From: Nephrocerus scutellatus
Taxonomy: Eukaryota > Arthropoda > Insecta > Diptera > Pipunculidae
NCBI GenBank assembly: GCA_947095585.1
Contig: OX352765.1
Location: 90,170,965 to 90,234,964 of the forward strand
Direction: 5' to 3'
DNA: 64,000 nt
Shown here: in pieces, positions 1 through 10,430 of the stretch
Position numbering within the stretch: position 1 is the stretch's first letter
How the letters are laid out: each line of letters opens with the position of its first letter
Notes under the pieces: model-generated
Seen by the model: the letters and a program-made list of their open reading frames with translations, nothing else
Told to the model about the DNA's origin: nothing
Database searches by the model: none
Made by a program: the position numbers and the translations under genes

Positions 1-663
1 TATTGTTGTTTGTTTGTTTGTTTGCGTGAGTGTTTATGTCAAATTTTGTTATCAGTCCTTTCTTATTCCGATATTCACAATAAGAAAGTTGTTTAGAAGT
101 AAACTTTTTGAGACGTTTTGTGTCTATGCAGTGATCCTCCTTTAAGTTGAAGAAGGTCAACTAAATAAAAAAATGTCTGCCTTCCATAATCCAGTTAAGT
201 GTGGTTAAGTCTGACACCTAAAGATTTGAAATGCTCCCCGCAAAATGTTATTCTGATTGAATGGGATGGGATTTTGTCGTAGTTGTTTGTTAAATAGAAA
301 ATATGTCCGTCCGTCCGTCAGTCTTGCTATTTCCTTCATATTTTTTTTTGTAAAAAAAACTTAATCAATTGTGCTGTTACTTATTATAATTTTGTTGTTG
401 TTGTATATTGAAAATGGACTAGATTTAAACAAGTGTGTGTATGAGAGGGACTTAAAAAGAAAGAGAGAGAGAGTGAGTTTGTAAATGGCTCCAAACAGCA
501 CATAAGACCGGCAACTTTTCCTTTTTTTTATACAATGCAATAATGTGCCTTTCCTTTGCTTTTTCACGCACTACCTACCTCCACCTGTTCCGCCGCCGAC
601 CTCTTAGAGCTGACTAAAACTACTCGTGGATACCCAATGGGCGGTATCTGGCCGTACCATTAA
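1..663 (-). other. fz2: fz2 3' UTR (partial, leaves the window)
   Basis: AT-rich sequence beyond the second stop. I see no AATAAA-type signal on the minus strand here, so the 3' UTR probably continues past the left edge. It contains short simple repeats: (TTTG)n at about 7-24, (GTCC)n at 305-319 and (AG)n at 461-475. The 68-residue minus-strand frame at 361-567 is lysine/serine-rich low complexity and not convincing as a gene. Confidence 0.5.
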
Positions 664-1125
664 CTATATAGGACCATAATCACTCAATGCTTGCCCATGC
701 TGCGGCCCTGGCAGTGTCACAACCACTGAGACCGCTCGCGAATCGACCACCGATCCGGGAGCGGTGTTTTGCCCGCCACCACCGCCATAGCCGCCTCCGC
801 CGCCATTATTTCCCGGTGTACCCACACATCCAGCCATGCCAACGCCCACACCACCAACAACACCACCCATACCACCACCATTATTCCCACCACCACCACC
901 TTGTGCCATATGCTGCTGATGTTGATGCTGATGCTGATGCTGCATCATGCCAGGTGGAGCTCCAACGCCGACCGTACTGCTGCTAAGGCCAGCACTCATG
1001 AGGGTGCCGCCGCCGCTTGCACTCATCATACCCCCATGACCGCTGCCAAGAACGCTACTGCCGCCGATCGTACTGCCGCCGCCGCCCATCGGTAGACCCG
1101 TTGAAGCGCCACCTGACTCGCCAGG
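664..1125 (-). CDS. Candidate stop-codon-readthrough extension of Frizzled2
   Basis: After the fz2 UGA (1126-1128) the same frame continues without a stop for 153 codons to a UAG at 664-666. The base after the stop is C, the leakiest UGA context in metazoans. The extension starts PGESGG, is rich in glycine with a His-Gln stretch (residues encoded near 910-945), and ends in a less biased segment with LPGPQHGQ and SDYGPI. Composition is G+C-rich and unlike the AT-rich DNA just beyond 660, and the change occurs close to the second stop. A readthrough product would be about 846 residues and would bury the SHV terminus. Stop-codon readthrough is well documented in Drosophila, but I cannot confirm it for this gene. 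Alternatives: glycine-rich low complexity that is open by chance, or a slipped stop in this allele. Confidence 0.55.
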   Translation of the reverse strand, partial: PGESGGASTGLPMGGGGSTIGGSSVLGSGHGGMMSASGGGTLMSAGLSSSTVGVGAPPGMMQHQHQHQHQQHMAQGGGGGNNGGGMGGVVGGVGVGMAGCVGTPGNNGGGGGYGGGGGQNTAPGSVVDSRAVSVVVTLPGPQHGQALSDYGPI

Positions 1126-3204
1126 TCATACATGACTGGCCGGGGGCTGTTTGAGAACATGGTGGTGCAAGTGATGGTGGCTGGTTGATGCAACGCTGGC
1201 ACCGGCCTGTGTGTAGGGTGTCGCGAGCAGCGATCCGGCCGCTGAGCCCACCGGCACACCCATTCCAGAGCCGGCATACGGATGCGGAACGGGTGGCCGT
1301 TGCTTGATGAGCGCTTGGTTGGCCCCAGTATGATCGGGTGAACCGAAAAGACGTCGCCAGAAGCGACGCCACGATTCAAGAGTCTTGCCGGACCAAATCC
1401 AAACGCCCGAGGTGATGCCAACGGCCAGTGCCATAAAGTATTTAAGCATGAGAACGGAGTATAGCGGCTTCTTGCCGGGTCCTTTGATCTGGGCACATGG
1501 GCAGGCCAACGCCTTGATCCAGTCTTCGAAGTAGGCCGCCTCGTACAGGTAGCAACCGATGACAATTGTCGCCGGGACGGTATACAGGACGGAAAAAATT
1601 CCAATGCGGATCATCAGTTTTTCCAGTTTGTCAGCTTTGACTCCGGCACCGACGCCACCCTGCTGCTTGATCACCGATCGAATGCGAAACAGCGAAACGA
1701 AGCCAGCCATCAGGAAGGTTGTTCCTATCACCAAGTATACGAAGAGTGGCGCCAACACGAATGTCTTCATGGCGTCGGTATTTAAGTTGCCGACATAGCA
1801 AATGCCCAAAATCGGATCACCATCGACGGCGCTCAGCAGGAGCACTGCGACACTCTGAATTGTTGGAATAAGCCACGCTGCCAAATGGAAATACTGCGAG
1901 TGTTTTGTGATCGCCTCGTTGCCCCACTTAAGGCCGGCTGCCAGGAACCACGTGAACGACAGAATGACCCACCAGATCGACGATGCCATGCCAAAGAAAT
2001 ACACCAACAAAAAGACCAACGTACAGGACTGTGGTCCCGTCGACGATTGCTTGAGGATCCTTCCGTCGCAGGCGATCTCGTCGTTCTGCATGAAGTTCTT
2101 CGACAAATAGCCAACTGCTACCATGAAATAGCACGCCGACAGGAAAACGATCGGCCTCTCAGGATACTTGAACCTTTCGGTGTCGATGATGAAGGTGGTC
2201 AGTGTCATTAGAGTGCTGATGAAGCACAGTCCCGACCACAGGGCGATCCATATTCCGGCGAACTCCTTTTCGTCGTTTGTGAAGAACGGCCCCTTGCACG
2301 GTATTCCGCAATTTGGCACGCCGGCCACCCTTGCGACAGTGGTGTTGTACCAGTGGTTTTCCTTCCCCAGGAGTATCAGAGGTGGGCGGCAACTGCACGT
2401 GCACTCCTTTGTTCTTTCTCCTAGGGAATTTTGGCAGTTTTTTGAATTTTTTCCTTTGCACTTGTTGGAGGATCCACCGCCACCAGATCCGGATTGTTTA
2501 CGTTTACCTCCACCGCCGCCAGAGGATCCGCCGCTATTTCCGTCTCCGCCGCGAGACCCAGAACCACCAGATCCACCTCCGCCGCCACCTCCACCACTGC
2601 TTGATTCTGTGTATGTGGGTTGTTCCATGCAGAGATTCTCAGGATCCCCATGGTAGGGTAAATGTTCGCAGGCCATTCGCTCTGGCCACTCAAAGCTGTA
2701 CTGCTGCATGATCGGAGCACACCCGGAGCGCGCTCGCTCGCACACAGATCGACACACTGGCAGCGGCTTGTGATAGTCCTCCAAGCAGATAGGCGTGTAC
2801 ATTGAGCACAGGAAAAACTTTAAATCTGGCGAACATTTGATCTCGACGAGCGGCCAAAACTGATGCACCTCCAGACCAGCTTCATCCTGTGTCTCGTGAT
2901 TCATTTCATTCGGGAACGATGTCATATTATAGCCAATTCCCCGACACATTGGTATCGTGATTTCTTCGCAGCGTGAGTTTGGATCTTTCGGTATCGCCGG
3001 CAGACCAAATGATGGGGCTGGACTCACCTCCATTGAATGTGATCCGCCCATTAGGCCGCCACCGCCTCCACCACCGTCGGTCATATGTTGCATGCCATCG
3101 CCGCTGCAGGTACCTGTACTGAGCAGGAGGACAAACCACGCGGAGGACACTAATTCGCTGAAGCACATACTCGTCCTGTGCGTTCTTCTTGTATCTCGTG
3201 ACAT
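1126..3204 (-). CDS. fz2: Frizzled2, seven-pass Wnt receptor
   Basis: Complete 692-residue ORF in one exon. Fz2 is a plasma-membrane receptor that binds Wingless/Wnt through its extracellular cysteine-rich domain and signals through Dishevelled. Seen here: a hydrophobic signal segment near residues 18-32; a CRD with ten cysteines (C79, 87, 124, 133, 140, 151, 155, 162, 179, 192) and an N-glycosylation site at N93; a Gly/Ser/Lys linker (about 201-250); a second Cys-rich juxtamembrane part with NTT at 287; seven hydrophobic segments (roughly 317-340, 350-367, 394-423, 437-459, 480-506, 528-554, 581-605); and the Dishevelled-binding KTLESW motif at 607-612. The tail is His-rich and ends SHV, a possible PDZ ligand. 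Length and order match Drosophila Fz2 (about 694 residues, from memory). The ATG at 3204 has A at -3; Met13 could also serve as start. The frame stays open past the UGA. Confidence 0.98.
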   Translation of the reverse strand: MSRDTRRTHRTSMCFSELVSSAWFVLLLSTGTCSGDGMQHMTDGGGGGGGLMGGSHSMEVSPAPSFGLPAIPKDPNSRCEEITIPMCRGIGYNMTSFPNEMNHETQDEAGLEVHQFWPLVEIKCSPDLKFFLCSMYTPICLEDYHKPLPVCRSVCERARSGCAPIMQQYSFEWPERMACEHLPYHGDPENLCMEQPTYTESSSGGGGGGGGSGGSGSRGGDGNSGGSSGGGGGKRKQSGSGGGGSSNKCKGKNSKNCQNSLGERTKECTCSCRPPLILLGKENHWYNTTVARVAGVPNCGIPCKGPFFTNDEKEFAGIWIALWSGLCFISTLMTLTTFIIDTERFKYPERPIVFLSACYFMVAVGYLSKNFMQNDEIACDGRILKQSSTGPQSCTLVFLLVYFFGMASSIWWVILSFTWFLAAGLKWGNEAITKHSQYFHLAAWLIPTIQSVAVLLLSAVDGDPILGICYVGNLNTDAMKTFVLAPLFVYLVIGTTFLMAGFVSLFRIRSVIKQQGGVGAGVKADKLEKLMIRIGIFSVLYTVPATIVIGCYLYEAAYFEDWIKALACPCAQIKGPGKKPLYSVLMLKYFMALAVGITSGVWIWSGKTLESWRRFWRRLFGSPDHTGANQALIKQRPPVPHPYAGSGMGVPVGSAAGSLLATPYTQAGASVASTSHHHLHHHVLKQPPASHV

Positions 3205-3414
3205 TATATCTGTTTGTTGTGTGTGTGTGTGGTTTTGGTATAAGTTCTCGTCGGATTTAAATCCTGGATGATTTCACACTCTCTGTGATGATGATTGGAT
3301 GTTTTTTTTTGGTTTTCTATTTTTTCTTCCTCTGCTGGTTCGCAAGATGGGAAGCAAAAACTCTTACTCCACTGGGTCACGTCAAATCGAATATTGTCGA
3401 AATTTGGACGACAT
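3205..3414 (-). other. fz2: fz2 5' UTR part of the coding exon
   Basis: The stretch between the predicted splice acceptor and the fz2 ATG. It contains only one upstream ATG, at its very first base (3414). It holds a (GT)n run next to the start codon (about 3213-3231). The boundary at 3414/3415 is inferred from splice-site sequence alone. Confidence 0.55.
3382..3414 (-). CDS. Short uORF in the fz2 leader
   Basis: If splicing uses the acceptor at 3415-3416, the exon begins with ATG. This opens a 10-codon frame (M S S K F R Q Y S I) ending in TGA at 3382-3384, about 180 bases upstream of the fz2 start. Such a short leader ORF could lower fz2 translation by making ribosomes reinitiate. The peptide itself shows no recognisable feature. 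Whether the ATG survives depends on the exact splice junction. Confidence 0.3.
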   Translation of the reverse strand: MSSKFRQYSI

Positions 3415-3460
3415 CTAAAATGAGAAAAGAACAACAACAACAAAATATTAATTAAAGTCA
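3415..3460 (-). promoter_or_regulatory. Predicted 3' splice site of the fz2 5' intron
   Basis: Read on the minus strand, the sequence runs through TTAATTAAT (branch-point-like), a long T-rich tract with TTGTTGTTGTTG and TTCTTTTCTC, then ATTTTAG. The AG lies at 3416-3415. It is a strong insect acceptor just upstream of the fz2 leader. Drosophila fz2 also has an intronless coding region preceded by long 5' introns (from memory), so most of the window probably lies in that intron or upstream of the gene. Confidence 0.6.
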
Positions 3461-4920
3461 ATAAATGGGATTCATTTAAATAAAAATTGTCAATCAATCA
3501 TAATTCCAGGAGCAATGACGGTCAAAATGCGAAAGAGGGGGATTCCCAGTCACAGCTTAGAGTTTTATTTCAATTTAGTGGCAAAAACATACATGCTCAT
3601 CAGCATCCACTTTTCTGTAACAGCGACCAATGCGACGGAACTCATCGCAGTACACCATCGATCAAGCTCGACGAGATTTAATTGAATTTGACAGAATCGG
3701 GAATTGGGAATTATTTAAAGGAAGCAAACAACAACAACAACAAAGGCAGAAGTTTTAAAACTTCAGTCTCTTGACTGGGTAGTACCCACAGAGCGCGTGA
3801 GTAGCTCTGTTCCCCTCAGTACCTTCTGTTTTCAAGTCTATCAGCAACAATGCCAATAATAGTAAATGTACCAGTTCTTTAGTGCGAACTTAAAAAAAAT
3901 TATTGTTAGCTGGGTGTACGAGGGCTTATCAAAAATGTACCTTTCGTCGTCACAGAAAAGTAACTTTTAGCTAACCTTTTCATAAAACTTTTTAGTAATA
4001 AAATAGTATATGTATGTACATACTTTTTTAGTTCAGTGTATTTTTGCACTAAGTAGCTGTAAGCTGTCATATGTCATACGTCATAGTCATCAAAAATATC
4101 ATCGCCAACTTTTTAGTCCCGGACATTCACTAAAAACTGTCATTCCTCAGACGTAAGTGTAAATGCGTGGTTGCCAGTATGCAAATCGACTGACCACATG
4201 TTGCAGTGTCAGTATCACCTCTTGCGGTCGGTGCATATCAGCGTCATGCACAATGAGACAGGCTAATGTATGTACTTTAACCAAATGAGTTAGCTTCGTC
4301 TCTGGACTTAGCTTCCGAAATACGAACTGTGGATTGGTGTTGCGGTTAATGTTACCCATGTACACCTGTGATAGGTGTCAACTTGGTTGTTTTTTTTTTA
4401 AATTTTAAATTTGCACGATCAATGATAATAAAGGATAACTGAAAGTTGAAGTATAACAAAGAAAAAGCATTTGTTATAATAATTATTCCCATGCAATTTG
4501 CTTGTAAGGTAGTCAGCAGTGGCGAAGCGTCTGTATTTATCGATTCGCACTTGACTCTCTTTCAGTTTGGGGTAACTTATGCTTTGCTCAAAAAAAAATG
4601 GAAAAATTCAGTATAATTTTCTACCATGCGCCCTTAGCAAACTAGGGGCAAAGATATAATAAAAGAAATTGTGCACAGCTACTTACAGAAACTAAATAAA
4701 AACTAAAAGCTGTAAAATAACCCATTCAATTCTTTAGCAACCAGTCTTTTGCACTTCTTTCGTTTTAACATTAACGATCCTATTTATATTGAAGTTGATG
4801 ATGATGATTTTTCCGAAGAACTTTTGAAACTTTCTAACCGGCAAAATCAAATTTCAGATTTGCAACAGTAAAGACAAACGACAAAATACCTACTCGTATG
4901 AGTATGAATACGAAATGAAG
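3461..4920. other. Non-coding, presumed fz2 intron
   Basis: AT-rich DNA with a few CAA runs (3730-3742). It contains a 72-residue minus-strand frame (4147-4365) with protein-like composition that I cannot assign. Nothing else was recognised. Confidence 0.4.
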
Positions 4921-4924
4921 AGTT

Positions 4925-5172
4925 AATGTTAACAAACTGTCATCGGAGATAAACACGTGTGCAATATTTGAACGAAATCGGGTAAACTTTACAAAAATTT
5001 ATATGGACGCTGGGGACTGATCATTACCAAATTTAATATAGAAAGTGTTGTCATTAGAGATACACATCTATGTAAAATTTTAATAAAATCGGGCTTTGAA
5101 AAGTGGATTAACAATTGGTCACAAGATTCCGCCAATCAGCCAACCAGCCAGCCACAAAGAAATACACGCGAG
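4925..5172 (+). repeat. Dispersed repeat D2 (copy 1)
   Basis: This stretch resembles 42920-43200 in order: a CATCRGAGATAMACA-type block, an AATATAGAAAGT block, ACACATNTATGTAAAATTTTAA, then GGTCACAAGAT and a run of CCAGCCAGCCA at the end. A third, inverted piece lies at 62570-62700. It is probably the non-coding part of a transposon family. No protein remnant is visible. Confidence 0.5.
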
Positions 5173-5204
5173 GTTAATAAATCAATCAATTATAAATTTA
5201 TAAA

Positions 5205-5300
5205 TATTTTTTGGTCCTTCAAACCGGACACCTAACTCTTTTATTGAAATCAATTAGCGATTTGTAAACATTTGTTGGTCCTTCGAGCCGGATTTCTTTC
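5205..5300 (+). repeat. TTGGTCCTTCGAGCCGG motif, two direct copies
   Basis: Two copies of the motif TTGGTCCTTCRARCCGGA lie about 67 bp apart (5209 and 5276). Each is followed by a CT-rich stretch with ACTCTT. The same motif recurs at 14.7, 16.4, 16.75, 19.16, 19.29 and 19.59 kb in both orientations. It resembles sequence I associate with BEL/Pao retrotransposons, but I cannot confirm that from one motif. Confidence 0.45.
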
Positions 5301-6780
5301 TCTCTTAACTCTTATATTTATATATTTTCTTTATCAATTCATTTGTTTTCTCAATGTCTTCAACCATAACAGGTTTAAAGCGAGTATTTGGCTTTTTAAG
5401 GCCAGTTCTTTTTGGAATTCATCATATTTGGCTCTAGAACCGAGGCCCACTTATGGCCTCCCGATTTATTGATACTGCCCCACATGTTTTAAGTTTTATA
5501 CTGTCGCATTATTGACGTTGATTGCAGATTCGATGTAAAAAAATGCGAATCCTACCTTGCCATAAAGTCCTTTGTAAGCCTTTATATTTACAAAAGCATT
5601 TAACCTTTTCCAGATTCTAAAATACCAGAAGATTCTTAACCGAATCAGTTAAGAACAAGTTACAACAACGCTACAGAGTTTTTCCCTTTGAAACAATCGC
5701 CAAATATAAAAACTTTTTAGCTTTGACATCTTAGAGACTGCAATTCCGCCAGGTCTCCTTAAAAATTCTGTTGTGTATGCAGCATATAAGAACGCTGTAA
5801 TTAATGTTGAACAGTAAACTAACCAACACAAGTACATAGTCACAGTCACTGGGCTTACACTGGCAAAAACCAACAACTAAATAACTCAAACGAAACTTAA
5901 GCGGGGGTGGAAACAAATCCTTTTACACATTTTTATGCGAAAACAGCATCAACATCAGGAAAAAAGTTCCATTACTTCAATGAGGATCACTCGTCCTTTG
6001 AGGGAAACCACACACACAAAAAATTGTTTTTAAAAAGCCTTCTCAACGCAAAGGCAACAGAGGATAGAGAACACTTTTTTCCAACACAACTACATGTACA
6101 TAAGTATTGGAGTTGCTTTAGTGCACCTTCTTGCAACAACAACAACAACAACAACCCAGAACAACATAATTTATTTTTGCTAAAACAGCATACATCAAAG
6201 CGCATCAAAGCAAAGCTCATAAAAGGTGAATGAAGCGGTGCATGGGTGGGTGGTGACTGATGGTGGGGCGGTGGAAGGACGAGTACGCACCTGGAAGGTT
6301 CTTCCGTCGTAGTCGTCATCGCCGTCGTCCTTAATGCAGTTAAAATGAATGAAAACGCTCAATCACAACTCTCTTCTGTGCGCAGCATAGAGAAGGTCAT
6401 AGAACTGTGATGCTGTTGTTGCTGCTGTAGTACGTACTCGTATCTCGAATATTTATCGCAAATTACTCCTGGAAAAGGATAATTCCCGCCGACAATTATG
6501 TACGTATTTTACTTTCTCTCTCTCTCTCTCTCAAAGTTAACAATCGTAAAAACCACCTAATAGGAAGGATACAAAAAAAAAAATGCAAAGTAACAAACGA
6601 TATTTGTTCGCATTCGCGCTTTGACTAATTGCTTAGTGAAAACTCCTACAACGCACTGGAAAAGTCATGAGCGTTCTACCGAACAAAATTCTGCTCCTGT
6701 CCGAATTTGATTGCATATTGAAGAAGAGTTACCAATACAAAATTATCAATATTTTTGTTCAAAGAAAAAACTTCCAATTG
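5301..6780. other. Non-coding with simple repeats
   Basis: AT-rich DNA with (CAA)n at about 6137-6158 and (TC)n at 6514-6532. The frames at 5907-6233 (+) and 5987-6319 (-) overlap each other, are built on the CAA run, and look like chance. Confidence 0.4.
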
Positions 6781-7360
6781 CATTTGAATTTATTTTTTGT
6801 TTTTTGTTAAAATTGTCGGGATTTTGTCAGGTTTTCCACCACAAATCAGTTATTTTTCCATATCAGAAATTTCAACACATATTGCACAAATCATCCACAA
6901 GCCAATACACGAGGGGGAACTGCGATTATCGTCAGGAAATCGATTGAACACTTTGAAGAAGACCATGTGTGTACCGCCGAATTCCAGACATCCACGATAT
7001 CAATTAAGACAAAACAAAACTTATCATTAACGTCGGTGTATAGTCCTCCGAAACATAAAATTAGCTCGGATCAATATAAATCCTTGATACAAAAACACAT
7101 AATCGGTGGCGACTGTAACGCAAAACATACGCAATGGGGATCTCATCTTATAACAACAAAAGGACGTGAACTGCTAAAAGCAATGCAAGAAGAAGGTCGT
7201 GAACTCATGTCAACTGGTAAGCCAACGTACTGGCCAACGAATAGAAAGAAAATTCTAGACCTGATCGACTTTTTTATTACAAAACAAGTCTCCAGAAATG
7301 TACTATACATCAAAGAAGGAAAAAATTTAAATTCTGATCATTCACCAATATATTTAGTCT

Positions 7361-7373
7361 ATAATGACAGGAT
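7361..7373 (+). repeat. Target-site duplication, left copy
   Basis: ATAATGACAGGAT, repeated exactly at 7648-7660 on the other side of the nested LINE fragment. Confidence 0.85.
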
Positions 7374-7647
7374 TCGCACTCACCATCAGACGACGAAAAT
7401 GGAGCTGGATTGGCCACACTTTGAGAAAGCCAGAGGACGACATTACAAAACTAGCGCTCGACTGGAATCCACAAGGAAGCCGTCGAGTTGGCCGTCCTAG
7501 CAAGACATGGAAAAGGACAATATAAGAGGAAGCAAGATCCCAGGGGACCAAGTGGCGTCTCTTGAAACATCAGGCGTTAAATCGAGTTCGTTGGCGGGCG
7601 TTTGTAGAAACCCTATGCTCCCCCGCGGAGTAAAGAAAAGAAAGAAG
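7374..7647 (+). mobile_element. LINE 3' fragment nested in the Jockey-like copy
   Basis: 274 bp inserted within the endonuclease region. It encodes the C-terminus of another LINE polymerase: HTLRKPEDDITKLALDWNP, then a basic RRVGRPSKTWKRTI block and NRVRWRAFVETLCSP before a stop. This type of tail is common in RTE/CR1-like retrotransposons of animals. It ends in an A/G-rich tail (TAAAGAAAAGAAAGAAG). It is flanked by the 13-bp direct repeat ATAATGACAGGAT at 7361-7373 and 7648-7660, a target-site duplication, and the host frame resumes after the second copy. It is therefore a 5'-truncated insertion younger than the host element. Confidence 0.9.
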
Positions 7648-7660
7648 ATAATGACAGGAT
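7648..7660 (+). repeat. Target-site duplication, right copy
   Basis: ATAATGACAGGAT, an exact copy of 7361-7373. The interrupted Jockey-like endonuclease continues directly after it. Confidence 0.85.
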
Positions 7661-9566
7661 ATACAAATCCTTACCTTACGGATTGGAATTACTTTCATGC
7701 ACTATTAGATGCGAATTTAAATTTTAACACAATGCTGCATAATAAAAACTAACTAGAAGAGGAAGTATTAGATTTTACAGAACAAATACAAAAATAATAC
7801 CCGTTGTACAAGTCACAATTAAACAAGCTTACGGAAACGATTCGCTTCCAATTAAACGAGCTTAAAAATAAAGCAGTTAATCGAAAATTACAGCCGATAA
7901 ATCGACCGAACACTCATTGTGGAAAATAACTAAAAACTTTAAACGTCCCATTTAACACAGCCCACCAATTAAGTTAAATAACTCATGGGCCAAAAGCAAC
8001 AATGAGAAAGCAGAAATATTCGCCGAGTATCTGACGAACGTATTTCAACCTAATGAATGGCAAAATGAAGTAATATGGCCGGAAATCGAGCAACTCTCTG
8101 TGGAAATTCCTCCAGTTACACCCTTCGAAGTAGAAACTACTGCAAATACAAAAAGATCTCAAGAGGAAAAAGTCACCTGGCTATGATCTTATTACTGCTG
8201 AGCTACTACAAAACCTACCGCAAAGAGCTAAGTTTAAATTAATAGCACTTCTAAATGCTTGTCTGCGCCTGAAGCATGTCCCCTACTACTGAAAAGTTTC
8301 AGATGTTATAATGATGCGTAAGCCAGGTAAGGATTCGCACGAAATGTCTTCCTACAGGCCAATCTCCTTACTACCTATCTTGTCAACAATTTTCAAAAAG
8401 ATGCTACTAAAGAGACTCAAGACTCAATAAGGAGAATATGATTCCGTCTCATCTATTTGGCTTTAGAGACCAACATTCTACTATCTAGCAGGTACATAGA
8501 ATCACCAACATTGTCGAAGAAGCCCTTGAAAATAAAATGATATGTTCTTTAATATTCCTGGACGTCGCCCAAGCGTTCGATAAAGTGTGACATGAAGGAA
8601 TACTATATAAGCTCAAAACTCTTTTTCCTAGAGAAACAATTCAACAATTTTAGAATCTTATCTCACTGATAGATATTTCCGGGTAAAACAAGAAGATGCC
8701 TACTCTGCGTTGAAAGCGATTAAAGCCGGTGTTCCCCAAGGAAGTATACTAGACCCAACAATGTATATACTCTCCACAAATGGTATGCCAACATTTTCGA
8801 ACTGCACACTTGCTACGTTTGCTGATGATAAAGCCATTCTCTCAGTTGGAAAAAATGAAAAAGAATCAACTCAATTTCTACAGAATGTTGTCAATACTTA
8901 TTTGGACTGGGACTTAAAGCTAAATAGCCGAAAATCCATACATATTAATTTAATAACAAAAAGATTCAACATAATTTTACACTCAACTTATTCCTTATTC
9001 CAATACAGCAAATTACTTGGTAATGAACCTGGACGCTAAATTACGATGGAAGGAGCATATAAAAAGAAAAAGAGAGGAGCTTAACATTAAGCTAAGAAAA
9101 ATCAATTGGCTCATCGGCAGAAGATCTATTTTGTCGATTAATAACAAACTACTAATATATAAGCAAACATTAGGACCAGTATGGACACACGGCATTCAAC
9201 TCTGGTCGTGTGCTGCTAAAAAGAACATAGGCATAATTCAGCGCTTCCAAAACAATGTATTAAGATGCATAGTAAATGCTCCATGGTATGTCAGAAACTC
9301 CGACTTACATCGCGACCTTAGGCTCTAAATAAAGACTTGCACGACATATTAACCAGGAAGCAGCAAAGCTTTGCGATACAACTGGGATTACTCGAAGACT
9401 ACAGCGAATTAAACCACATGATATAACTGGGAACAACGTTATCTATAAGATACAACAGAATTGAAAAATAAATGTGTATTGGTTTAATGTAAAATATATA
9501 GTATTTAATATGTAAATATAACAAATGTAAACTACTCGTTAGTGTAACACTTCAATAAAAAAAAAG

Positions 9567-10430
9567 TTTTACACCAAGACTTGAAGACTACATCGTACTA
9601 CAAGGAAACTTAAGACAAAGGCGCAATACTCATCGGCGAAGGATCAAGGAACTAAGATGCTGTCGCTGTGCTGTGCTGGTAAATGTATGTGGCTGGAATT
9701 CGATTGCTCAACCACAGCAAAAAAAACCGCCAGCCGCTGGCAACGCTGACGCTGCATATAATGAGACAACTCAAGTTCAACTCGCTGTCGTCGTGTCGGC
9801 GTGGAGGATAATTTCAAATAAGATTTAAAAAAATGGAGCAGGGAAGAAACGAGAAATATTTCACAGTTGCATCACAGAGAGATCCTTTTGCGGTGCACTA
9901 CTCATTTAACTCCTCCTAATCCTCCCGTCAATCGCACGCTCCACTCACAGAACGGGAGGCTGACTTTTCTTGCATACAAATTAAAAATTTACAACTAAAG
10001 TCGACATAAAAATGACGAACGAACGAATAAACTTTTTATTGCAAAAGTGTAAAAATGGATTCTTCTTTCCGCCGTTGATACTTTTAGTGCGGCGTCGTTC
10101 GCCGTCAGTGAGCGAAAATAAATCTTTTAAAGGAATAAGCAACTCATTTGCCCTTTGACGGCAATCCGTCGACTGGGTAATTCTTGATGTGCTTTCGAAA
10201 GCAATGAAAAAGTTGCATCGAAAAAAGTAAAACGAATGCAATATGGAATGAAAGAATAACAAGGAGTAGATACCTACGATTCAAGGTGCGATGAGAGCGA
10301 CTGGACATTTTCTTTATTTTTATGTGCAACAATCCGACTGTAATAGAAAAATAGCTGTTTTTTCATGCTGGCATTACCGTAAGCTTTTCCATCTTCTGAA
10401 TTATTCTGTACTCTTCTTACGGACATATGT
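9567..10430. other. Non-coding spacer between LINE copies
   Basis: No repeat or gene recognised. The small frames on both strands (for example 9981-10262 minus) have no protein character. Confidence 0.35.

Larger units (their letters stand above)
6790..9566 (+). mobile_element. Jockey-like LINE, 5'-truncated and decayed
   Basis: Remnant of the second ORF of a Jockey-group non-LTR retrotransposon. The apurinic-type endonuclease is visible from about 6800 with frameshifts: RGGTAIIVRKS (about 6909), GGDCNAKHTQWGS (7105-7145), GKPTYWPT (about 7217) and SDHSPI (about 7336). The reverse transcriptase follows: SYRPISLLP (about 8352), AFDKV (about 8577), GVPQGSILDP (8728-8757), catalytic FADD (8818-8829) and a conserved thumb block with LDAKLRWKEH and NAPWYVRNSDLHRDL (9017-9320). 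Stops and frameshifts are spread throughout (for example in 7750-8700), so it is dead. The 3' end carries AATAAA followed by an A-run at about 9553-9566, the retrotransposon tail. A different LINE is nested at 7374-7647. Confidence 0.9.

Noticed and set aside
687..1095. Plus-strand frames rich in His, Thr and Ala opposite the fz2 extension
   Set aside because: They are shadows of the glycine-rich minus-strand frame and owe their openness to GC-rich triplets.
3204..3497. 97-residue minus-strand frame just upstream of fz2 that ends in TAATG overlapping the fz2 start
   Set aside because: Its ATG lies in the predicted intron and the frame crosses the splice acceptor; composition is simple-repeat driven.
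5907..6233. 108-residue plus-strand frame with an Asn run
   Set aside because: Built on a CAA microsatellite, opposed by a similar frame on the other strand, no domain.
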